DNA of 64,000 bases from Candidatus Nanopelagicales bacterium (GTDB lineage: Bacteria > Actinomycetota > Actinomycetes > S36-B12). A program made the position numbers and the translations under genes. Position 1 is the first letter of the stretch, and every line of letters begins with the position of its first letter. This document shows, one piece after another, positions 44,168 to 51,440 of the stretch. The notes below the pieces were generated by a model that was not told the DNA's origin, ran no database searches, and saw only the letters and a program-made list of their open reading frames with translations. The stretch lies in assembly GCA_018609125.1 (NCBI GenBank), contig JABAYF010000028.1:124001-188000 (forward strand), in the 5' to 3' direction.

Positions 44168-44952
44168 TGTGGCTTCTCCTCGGTTGGACCCGTGGCCTCG
44201 TGTGTGTGCCGACGTCGGTGCAGCCATGAGCGCGCTTGGCTCACCCTCGCCTGAGCGCCCCATATGGTCACCCGCCACAGAGCCTCAGCCACGATGCGTT
44301 GGCTCATTTTTGAGGTGCCAACCTCGCGTTCAACGAAAGTGATGGGTACCTCAACCACGCGTAGGCCACGTTGAACTGCACGATAAGCCAGGTCCACTTG
44401 GAAGCAGTAACCCTGTGAGGAAACACCAGCCAGGCCTAGATCGCGCAGTGCGCTCGCGCGAAAGGCCCGGAAACCGCCGGTGGCGTCGCGCATGGGTAAG
44501 CCGAGGGCAACGCGCGTATACAGGTTGCCTCCACGAGAAAGCACCTCCCTACTTTTCGGCCAGTTCACCACCGCTCCCCCGGGAACCCAGCGCGAACCCA
44601 GTACAAGATCAGCATCGTGGAGAGCGGCCAACAGTAGGGGCAGGTCTTCGGCGCGATGTGAGCCATCAGCATCCATCTCTACGATGACCTCGTAGTCGCG
44701 CTCCAGGGCCCAGGCGAAGCCGGCGAGGTACGCCGCACCTAAACCTTCCTTTCCGCGGCGGTGCAACACATGAACCGAACGATCCCCCGCAGCGATCTCG
44801 TCGGCGATGTGACCCGTTCCATCGGGCGAGGCATCGTCGGCCACCAGGATTTCTATCTCGGGAGCCACAGCCCGGACCGCAGAAATGATGCGCGGCAAAC
44901 TCTCCCGCTCGTTGTACGTTGGGATGATGACCAGGGTGCGCTCAGAACTCAC
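44164..44952 (-). CDS. ppm1: Polyprenol monophosphomannose synthase (GT2)
   Basis: Glycosyltransferase of 262 residues that makes polyprenyl-phosphate mannose from GDP-mannose, the donor for glycolipid and protein mannosylation in actinobacteria. GT2 features: IIPTYNERESLPR at the N-terminus, DDASPDGTG for sugar-nucleotide binding and EMDADGSHRAEDLP around the DAD motif; the C-terminus shows SQGYCFQVDLAYRA and TFVEREVGTSKMS. There is no membrane domain, unlike the fused Lnt-Ppm of M. tuberculosis; here lnt is separate, overlapping this gene by 11 bases. GTG start. Confidence 0.92.
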   Translation of the reverse strand: MSSERTLVIIPTYNERESLPRIISAVRAVAPEIEILVADDASPDGTGHIADEIAAGDRSVHVLHRRGKEGLGAAYLAGFAWALERDYEVIVEMDADGSHRAEDLPLLLAALHDADLVLGSRWVPGGAVVNWPKSREVLSRGGNLYTRVALGLPMRDATGGFRAFRASALRDLGLAGVSSQGYCFQVDLAYRAVQRGLRVVEVPITFVEREVGTSKMSQRIVAEALWRVTIWGAQARVSQARSWLHRRRHTHEATGPTEEKPQ

Positions 44953-46507
44953 TATCAGAGCCTACGGGTCTTGTGTTGCGCCGCGTTCGGATGCCCGCCC
45001 AGATAAGCCCACCGAGGACAGCAAGACTTATCGCAATTTCTGGTATCGACCCCAACCGGGCGGCCAGGGTAGGAGAGTCACGTAGCGGAATTCGCGCAAC
45101 GAGAGCCCCGCGTTGTGATTCACCCAATTGAGCCACCACCGCACCGTCGGGTGCGATCACTGCGCTAATGCCTGTCGTTGCTGCCACTAAAACGCTCCGG
45201 CCAAACTCCACCGCCCGCAATCGAGACATGGCCAGTTGCTGCTCGGGCTGGCCGAGCCCGGCGAAAGTAGCGTTATTCGTTTGCACCACTAACACCCGGC
45301 CACCACCGGTGATGGCATCGCGAACGACATCGTCATAGGCCACCTCAAAGCAAATGACATTGCCGATGACCACGTCATTCATGGAGAGCACCCCCGGTGT
45401 ATCCCCGGCAATGAAGTCGCGTGGGACCTGATCAAAACGGCCAATGATGGGTACCAGGAAGGAACGGAAAGGTACGTATTCGCCGAAGGGAACGGGCCGC
45501 TGTTTGGTGTACATCTCACCGGGTCCGGTTCCCGGGTTCCAGACGATCCCCACATTGGCGACTTCGTCGGAATTTAGACTCAGCACGGCACCGACCAGAA
45601 TCGGTGCCGCAATCGTGTCGGCAGCACTTGATATGTCGGTTGCGCTTGCCTCATCTTGGAGTGGGTCGATATCGCTTGAGTTCTCGGGCCAAATAACAAT
45701 GTCTGGTTGTGGTTGTTGCCCATTAGCCACCTCGCTCGCGAGATCTACCGTGACCTGTACGTGCCCAGCCAAAACTGCTCTACGCTGATCTGTGGCGGCA
45801 GAACCCACCACTCCCCCTTGAATGACAGCGGCAGTGGTGTTGGCCGGTCCACCGGCCGTTTCGCCAAGAATCGGTCGCGGAATTGCCAGGCCCGCCAGCG
45901 CCACTGCCACGAGGGCTGCGGACAATGCGGCGAGGGACTTCACCTGTGATTTGCGGGCGGCGAGGTAAATGGCGGCCAGGAGTGCACCGGCTAGTGCGGT
46001 GGCAAAGGTCACCAAAACGGCGCCACCGATCGCAGCCCAGGGGGTCAACGAGGTCGCGGTTTGGGCGAAAGCGAGTCTTCCCCATGGGAAGCCTCCCAGT
46101 GGGATTCGATCACGCAGAGCTTCCTGAGCTACCCATGCGCCAGCGACCCACAGCGGCCACCAGGGTAACCGAGTCAGGTAGGTGATTGCGATACCCATGA
46201 GGGCGAACCACAGAGCGAGGAAGACTGATAAAGCGATCCATGCATCCGCTCCGATGAGTCCGAGCCAGCGCAGTAGGACCATGAAGAATGTGAAGCCGGT
46301 GACCGCGCCCATCACACCGGCAACGACCGGATGTCGATTGCGCAAGATCAAAGTCATGATGGCAACGGCGACCGGAGCCAACAGCGAGGCGCCCACGGGG
46401 GGAAACGCAAGGGCGAGTAGCAGCCCGGCCAACGCAGATGCCACGAGGAGGGCACCCAGACGCAGGGCCCTTGGGGTGAAGGCGGGGACTGTGAGAGAAA
46501 CGGTCAT
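44942..46507 (-). CDS. lnt: Apolipoprotein N-acyltransferase
   Basis: Membrane enzyme (521 residues) that N-acylates the cysteine of lipoproteins after signal peptidase II cleavage. The first ~220 residues hold about six to seven helices; the nitrilase-like domain follows with catalytic triad E275 (IWPENSSD), K335 (TKQRPVPFGEYVPF) and C386 (NVICFEVAYDD), at positions almost identical to E. coli Lnt (E267/K335/C387, from memory). A last helix lies at the C-terminus. It overlaps ppm by 11 bases and starts in an ATGA overlap with the amidohydrolase gene. Its likely clients include the two lipoproteins of this window. Confidence 0.95.
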   Translation of the reverse strand: MTVSLTVPAFTPRALRLGALLVASALAGLLLALAFPPVGASLLAPVAVAIMTLILRNRHPVVAGVMGAVTGFTFFMVLLRWLGLIGADAWIALSVFLALWFALMGIAITYLTRLPWWPLWVAGAWVAQEALRDRIPLGGFPWGRLAFAQTATSLTPWAAIGGAVLVTFATALAGALLAAIYLAARKSQVKSLAALSAALVAVALAGLAIPRPILGETAGGPANTTAAVIQGGVVGSAATDQRRAVLAGHVQVTVDLASEVANGQQPQPDIVIWPENSSDIDPLQDEASATDISSAADTIAAPILVGAVLSLNSDEVANVGIVWNPGTGPGEMYTKQRPVPFGEYVPFRSFLVPIIGRFDQVPRDFIAGDTPGVLSMNDVVIGNVICFEVAYDDVVRDAITGGGRVLVVQTNNATFAGLGQPEQQLAMSRLRAVEFGRSVLVAATTGISAVIAPDGAVVAQLGESQRGALVARIPLRDSPTLAARLGSIPEIAISLAVLGGLIWAGIRTRRNTRPVGSDSEF

Positions 46508-48132
46508 GGTGAAAGTTCTAAAGCCTGGGTATCAAAGATAACTTCGCCATCACGCATGGTCAGCCAACACTGGGGTAAGTCTGCACCCGGACCGACATCG
46601 GGTAAACCCGGTGTGCCCGAACGGGCATCGGTACTCCAGGCTGAAATTCGGCTATCTGGTGCCTGTACGACCAGGGCAGATGGGGCCCAAATCGCCAGCG
46701 TTGCTGGTGCGTCCTCTCGAAGTACTCCGGGCTGGTGCAACTCCTGTCCTGCAGCGCGTCGCCCACCGCGGGTGTGTGCCGCGAACGATGCGCGCACGCT
46801 GATGGCATGTTCTGGAACATGTGGGAAGGCTGCGGCTCGGACGCTGCCCCAGGGGTCCAGTGGTGTTACCGGGGCATCTGATCCCCAGGCGAGACACACT
46901 CCGGCCTGACTCAGTTGTGCGAACGGGTTCAAGGTGTGTGAGCGCGAACGACCGAGACGAGAGGCATACATCCCCGATTCCCCACCCCAGCGCGCATCGA
47001 AAGCCGGTTGCATACTCGCAACAATCCCCCACCGTGCCATCTGAACGATGTGCTCAGGATGCAACATTTCGACGTGCTCGAGTCGGTGGCGCACCTGACG
47101 AAGTCGCTCATCGCCTACATCTTGTGCAGCCATCGCGAAACCCGCCATGGCGATGTCGATGGCGTGGTCGCCAATGACATGGAATCCGGCTTGAAGGCCG
47201 GCCAACGTACATGCCCTGACATGCTGGCCCACCTCTTCGATGCTGATGTAGGCCACACCGGACTCCCCTGGCACATCTGCGTAGGCGGTACGAACAGCAG
47301 CGGTGTGGGAGCCAATCGAACCGTCGATAAACAGGTCTCCGGCACATCCCTGCGCGCCAAGGGCGCGTGCTTGATCGACCTCTAGCAGTTCGCCCCAGTA
47401 GGACACCAATTCCGGGGCGAACGGATCATCCGCGACGAGCGCGCTCAACGACTTTAGGTCCTCCGCGCTGCTGATTTTCGGCCCTGCCATCTCGTGCACG
47501 CTGGCGATGCCGCAAGACGTGGCCCGGCCCAGTGTCCACTGCTGGGCGGCCACCCGCTGCGTCGTGCTCAGACCGTCAAAGGCCACCGAACGCGCGATTG
47601 CATGTGTGTGTTGACTAATCGGTCCTTGGGGGTCAAATCCTGGCCAGGTGTGTATCGGATCCGCAGATGCAGCGGGCAGCAGATTAAGTAGGGCAGAGCT
47701 GACCAGCGCCGAATGGACGTCGGTTCGGGCGAGGTAGACAACACGACCGGGTAGGACTTCGTCAATCTGGGCACGGCTCGGTAGTCGCCCATCTGTCCAC
47801 GATGATTCATCCCAACCATGTCCCCACACCACACCGTGGGCAGGTGCATTCGAGCGGAGAAGCGCCAGTAGATCATCTGAACTGTGGCACTGCGACAGGT
47901 CGAGACCAGTGCCGAGCAAACCGGTTGCTGTTGCATGGATGTGAGCATCAACGAATGCTGGTGTTACGAGCGCGCCAGCCAGGTCAATGACTGTGTTTGC
48001 GGCATCGCGATGTACATCGGCTCCGGTGTCGGAACCAATCCAGCGGATGGTGCCATCGATAATCAACATCGCAGTGGCAAATGGATCTACCGGGGTGTAC
48101 ACGTGGCCACCTCGGAGCATGATCGCCGTCAT
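46504..48132 (-). CDS. Amidohydrolase family protein (YtcJ-like)
   Basis: Metal-dependent hydrolase of 542 residues. The N-terminal strand domain LRGGHVYTPVDPFATAMLIIDGTIRWIG is followed by the metal motif FVDAHIHATATG (HxH), further metal histidines lie in HVIGDHAID and HRLEHVEM, and the last Asp in WGSDAPVTPLDPWGSV. This is the YtcJ/NfdA group of cytosolic amidohydrolases, whose natural substrates are largely unknown (N-substituted formamides for NfdA). It overlaps both neighbours by four bases (ATGA) in the operon with acyl-CoA dehydrogenase and lnt. Confidence 0.88.
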   Translation of the reverse strand: MTAIMLRGGHVYTPVDPFATAMLIIDGTIRWIGSDTGADVHRDAANTVIDLAGALVTPAFVDAHIHATATGLLGTGLDLSQCHSSDDLLALLRSNAPAHGVVWGHGWDESSWTDGRLPSRAQIDEVLPGRVVYLARTDVHSALVSSALLNLLPAASADPIHTWPGFDPQGPISQHTHAIARSVAFDGLSTTQRVAAQQWTLGRATSCGIASVHEMAGPKISSAEDLKSLSALVADDPFAPELVSYWGELLEVDQARALGAQGCAGDLFIDGSIGSHTAAVRTAYADVPGESGVAYISIEEVGQHVRACTLAGLQAGFHVIGDHAIDIAMAGFAMAAQDVGDERLRQVRHRLEHVEMLHPEHIVQMARWGIVASMQPAFDARWGGESGMYASRLGRSRSHTLNPFAQLSQAGVCLAWGSDAPVTPLDPWGSVRAAAFPHVPEHAISVRASFAAHTRGGRRAAGQELHQPGVLREDAPATLAIWAPSALVVQAPDSRISAWSTDARSGTPGLPDVGPGADLPQCWLTMRDGEVIFDTQALELSP

Positions 48133-49280
48133 GAAATATCCGTGAGTGCGCGCCCGATCACCATGCGCTGCACCTGATTTGTTCCCTCAACGATCTGTAG
48201 CATCTTCGCTTCACGAAAATAGCGTTCTAGTGGAAAGTCACGGGTGTAGCCGTACCCGCCGAGCACCTGGAGCGCATCGTTGGCAACTTTCATGGCTGTG
48301 TCCGTGGCGAATAGTTTGGCTTTTGCAGCCGCAACACCAAACTCCACGCCATCGTCCTTACGTCGAGCTGCGTCTAGGTAGAGGGCTCTGGCCGCGCTAA
48401 TGGCGGTGTCCATGTCGGCCAACATGAATGACAGGCCCTGGAACTGCGCGATAGGCCGACCGAACTGACGTCGCTGCTGTGCATACGTCGTCGCCGCGTC
48501 GAGTGCACCCTGCGCGAGGCCTACAGCGCACGCAGCAATGCCCAGACGCCCGGCATCCAAAGCAGCCATAGCGATCCTGAAACCACCGTCCTCAGTGCCG
48601 ATGAGGTGGTCTGGACCCACACGAACATCGTCGAAGATGACTCCGGCGGTGGGAGATGCCCAGGCACCCATCTTGAGTTCACGTGGGGCGAAGGACAAAC
48701 CTGGTGTTCCGGCCGCGACTAGGAGGCAACTGATGCCGTTCGCACCAGATTCACCCGTGCGCACCATGACGTTGTAAAAGTCGGCGAGGTCACCATGGGT
48801 GATCCAGGCCTTTTGGCCGTTGATGATGAACCCGTCCACGTCAATTGCCGCCTGTGTGGAGAGCGCGGAGGCGTCGGAACCGGAATGTGGTTCAGATAGG
48901 CAGTAGGCGCCGATCGTGTCCCCAGCGAGCATCATGGGCAGCCAATGTTGGCGCTGTTCGTCGGTACCGAACTCGGCCACCGGAAAGCAGGCCAGGCTGT
49001 GCACGCTGACCGAGATTCCAACGCTGAGCCAGACGCTGGAAAGTTCCTCCAGCACCTGCAGATAGACCTCGTAAGGCTGTGCGCCTCCTCCGAATTGCTC
49101 AGGGTAGGGAAGGGAGAGGAGGCCGGTCTGCCCGAGTAAATTCATGATGTCCCGCGGGAACTCGCTCTTTTCTTCGGCAGCGTCCACCACGGGTGCTAGT
49201 GACTGCGCACACATGTCGCGAGTCAGATCAAGGAGCGCACGAGCTTCATCGCTGGGCAAACGTCGTTCAATGCAAGTCAT
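48129..49280 (-). CDS. Acyl-CoA dehydrogenase
   Basis: FAD enzyme of 383 residues catalysing alpha,beta-dehydrogenation of an acyl-CoA. The family motifs are visible: CLSEPHSGSDASAL near residues 120-135, WITHGDLADF, the second block with GRLGIAACAVGLAQGALDAA, and the C-terminal signature DALQVLGGYGYTRDFPLERYFREAKMLQIVEGTNQVQ. The catalytic base E sits in that region (EGTNQVQ) as in short-chain types. ATG 49280 is preferred because AGGAGA lies a few bases upstream; GTG 49307 would overlap the M24 gene. Chain-length preference is unknown. Confidence 0.93.
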   Translation of the reverse strand: MTCIERRLPSDEARALLDLTRDMCAQSLAPVVDAAEEKSEFPRDIMNLLGQTGLLSLPYPEQFGGGAQPYEVYLQVLEELSSVWLSVGISVSVHSLACFPVAEFGTDEQRQHWLPMMLAGDTIGAYCLSEPHSGSDASALSTQAAIDVDGFIINGQKAWITHGDLADFYNVMVRTGESGANGISCLLVAAGTPGLSFAPRELKMGAWASPTAGVIFDDVRVGPDHLIGTEDGGFRIAMAALDAGRLGIAACAVGLAQGALDAATTYAQQRRQFGRPIAQFQGLSFMLADMDTAISAARALYLDAARRKDDGVEFGVAAAKAKLFATDTAMKVANDALQVLGGYGYTRDFPLERYFREAKMLQIVEGTNQVQRMVIGRALTDIS

Positions 49281-49294
49281 CAATTCTCCTGCAA

Positions 49295-50413
49295 CTAGTT
49301 CAGGCACATGAGTTCGTGGGGCTGGTTATTCGCTGACACAACTCCATCATTGGTGCACACCACGATGTCTTCAATGCGTGCGCCGTAGCGACCGGGAAGA
49401 TAGAAGCCCGGCTCGACGCTAAACGCCATGCCGGGTTCAACGACCAGATCGCTGCCCATCATGAGGTAGGGCTCTTCGTGTGTCTCTAAACCAATTCCGT
49501 GACCTGTACGATGGATAAAGAATTCGGCCAGTTCTTCCTCTGCGAGGATCTGTCTTGGTAGCGAGTCGAGTTCGCCGATGGTCACCCCGGGACGCACCGC
49601 GGCCACCGTAGCTGCCTGCGCTCGCTGCAGACAGTCATAAGCCTTGCGGTACTGAGCATCTGGTTCGCCGATGCAGTACACGCGGGTGGAGTCGCTGCGA
49701 TAGCCACCTGGCATGGTGCCACCGATGTCAATGACAATCGGCTCGCCAGGGGCGATCACATGATCGCTCACCTCATGGTGTGGGCTAGCGCCGTTTGCAC
49801 CGGCGGCGACAATGACAAAGTCGACGCGCGTGTGCCCTTCGGCCAGGATCAATTCACCGATCAAGGAGCCAGCCTGCGCCTCGGTCATTCCTGCTCGCAA
49901 AATCTGCGGGATACCCGCATGCACTCGGTCAATGGCGGCACCGGCTTGGAGCAGGGCGGTGACTTCGTCGGCATCCTTGCGCATGCGCAAGGGATTGATA
50001 ACGGCTCCGGCAACTACCTGTGGGCGATGAGGCATGGCGCCCCTGAGTCCGAGCACCTTGGCTGCCCACATTCGGTCATCAACACCGTATGCGCCAGAGC
50101 CGGCTGGAAGCGCATCGGCGATGAGACCGTATGGGTCATCGGCTTCGTCCCAGGTCGAGACCTCAATCCCCAGTGCGCCAACCGGACTGGCCTGAGCCGC
50201 GAGGAGTTCCAGTCTTGGCACGATCAGCACGGGTGCGCTCACCGAGGTGAGGACGAGGCAGGTGATGCGTTCGAGGGGAACCGCGTCGTACCCGATCAGG
50301 TACTGCAGGTCTGGGCCGGGAGTGATCAACACCCCATCCACCGATGATTGTTCGAGCGCGGTCCGTGCTCGAAGTAAACGATCAGCGAATCGGGTGACGC
50401 TGGCGGAATTCAT
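49295..50413 (-). CDS. M24 family metallopeptidase (Xaa-Pro dipeptidase-like)
   Basis: Creatinase/prolidase-fold enzyme of 372 residues and first gene of the six-gene minus operon. The N-terminal domain (residues ~10-140) is the creatinase-type substrate domain, and the pita-bread domain shows metal ligands in VIDIGGTMPGGYRSDSTR (Asp), HRTGHGIGLETHEEPYL (His) and FSVEPGFYLPG followed by ARIEDIVV (Glu). Such enzymes cleave Xaa-Pro dipeptides or related peptides. TAACGT lies six bases before the ATG, so it is probably leaderless. Confidence 0.9.
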   Translation of the reverse strand: MNSASVTRFADRLLRARTALEQSSVDGVLITPGPDLQYLIGYDAVPLERITCLVLTSVSAPVLIVPRLELLAAQASPVGALGIEVSTWDEADDPYGLIADALPAGSGAYGVDDRMWAAKVLGLRGAMPHRPQVVAGAVINPLRMRKDADEVTALLQAGAAIDRVHAGIPQILRAGMTEAQAGSLIGELILAEGHTRVDFVIVAAGANGASPHHEVSDHVIAPGEPIVIDIGGTMPGGYRSDSTRVYCIGEPDAQYRKAYDCLQRAQAATVAAVRPGVTIGELDSLPRQILAEEELAEFFIHRTGHGIGLETHEEPYLMMGSDLVVEPGMAFSVEPGFYLPGRYGARIEDIVVCTNDGVVSANNQPHELMCLN

Positions 50414-50419
50414 ATCACC

Positions 50420-50425
50420 ACGTTA
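50420..50425 (-). promoter_or_regulatory. Leaderless -10 element of the M24 peptidase operon
   Basis: TAACGT on the minus strand, six bases before ATG 50413; probable promoter of the operon M24 - ACAD - amidohydrolase - lnt - ppm1 - fxsA. Confidence 0.55.
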
Positions 50426-50468
50426 GACGGTGCCCCACAATTTGGCCGCAATGCGCCACCATGTACCC

Positions 50469-51440
50469 ATGGTTTACCTGCTACTGGACACGGCGTCGCT
50501 GTATTGGCGGTCCTATTTCGCCCTTCCAGGTTCAATTACGGCACCGGATGGCACCCCCATCAATGCCCTCCGCGGGCTTATCGACACATTGAGCACCCTC
50601 GTCGAACGCAGACATCCCCAGCACATCGTGGCCTGCTGGGATAACGACTGGCGCCCACAGTGGCGTGTCGATGCGGTACCGACCTATAAGGCCCACCGGG
50701 CCGATAAGACCCACCGGGCCGATAAGACCCACCAGGCCGACGCTGCGGAGACTGCTGAAGAAGAAGTGGTGCCCGACACGCTGACTCCGCAGATCCCGCT
50801 GATTGCTCAACTCCTACCGCTGCTCGGTGTGTGCGTGCATGGCGTTGATGGGTGGGAGGCTGATGACGTCATCGCCCGCCTCGCTTCCTCCTATGCAACG
50901 GCAGGTTCCACGACGGTTTCCGTTGATATCGCTTCGGGTGACCGAGATCTGCTCCAGTTGGTGACCCAACACGTGAGTGTGCTCTACACCGGTGGAACAG
51001 CGAAAACCCGCGGTGGTGAGCCCTGGCTGGTGATGACACCGGCCGAGGTCGCCGCCAAGTACGGCGTCTCTCCGGACCAATACGCGCTGCTGGCGACACT
51101 GCGGGGTGACCCCTCTGATGGCCTACCGGGAGTACACGGCGTGGGTGAGCGTACCGCGGTGCGCCTGATCGAGGCATTTTCAGATCTCGCGGGGATTCTT
51201 GCCGCTGCTGCCCAGCCCACCCCGCCTCGACCACTCACCCCAAGATTGAGTCAGCTGCTCGTTGCTGGCCAAGCCTCCCTTCGCGCTGCCTATTCCATCA
51301 CTCAGTTGCGAGCCGATACCGCGATCAGCGTGCCCGATCACTTTCCCGTTGCGGATCAGGGGGCAGCCCTGGCCTTCGCCGATACCTGGGGTGTGCGCCG
51401 GTCGGTGGAGCGGTTTTTACATTGTTCAGGGCGCAGATGA
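50469..51440 (+). CDS. 5'-3' exonuclease (PolI-like/FEN domain)
   Basis: Flap-endonuclease-fold nuclease of about 323 residues from ATG 50469 (GTG 50430 and ATG 50451 are alternatives). Metal ligands are in LLLDTASLYWRSYF, DGWEADDVIARLAS and SGDRDLLQLV; the DNA-binding helix-hairpin-helix is GLPGVHGVGERTAVRLIEAF. Between YKAHRAD and the arch it carries three in-frame 18-base repeats encoding KAHRAD-KTHRAD-KTHQAD. Stand-alone FEN proteins process RNA primers and DNA flaps. The 3' end overlaps the convergent helY by 15 bases. Confidence 0.9.
   Translation: MVYLLLDTASLYWRSYFALPGSITAPDGTPINALRGLIDTLSTLVERRHPQHIVACWDNDWRPQWRVDAVPTYKAHRADKTHRADKTHQADAAETAEEEVVPDTLTPQIPLIAQLLPLLGVCVHGVDGWEADDVIARLASSYATAGSTTVSVDIASGDRDLLQLVTQHVSVLYTGGTAKTRGGEPWLVMTPAEVAAKYGVSPDQYALLATLRGDPSDGLPGVHGVGERTAVRLIEAFSDLAGILAAAAQPTPPRPLTPRLSQLLVAGQASLRAAYSITQLRADTAISVPDHFPVADQGAALAFADTWGVRRSVERFLHCSGRR
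50688..50741 (+). repeat. Three tandem 18-bp repeats inside the exonuclease gene
   Basis: AAGGCCCACCGGGCCGAT, AAGACCCACCGGGCCGAT and AAGACCCACCAGGCCGAC, in frame, encoding (K[AT]H[RQ]AD)3. Copies 1 and 2 differ by one base, copy 3 by two more, so the expansion is recent or maintained. Located just after the conserved YKAHR of the helical arch. Confidence 0.9.

Noticed and set aside
46556-46909. Plus-strand frames opposite the amidohydrolase
   Set aside because: Several such frames exist on this strand as shadows of a high-GC gene; none has motifs.
50688-50741. Possible CRISPR-like array
   Set aside because: Repeats are directly adjacent without spacers and in frame within a protein gene.
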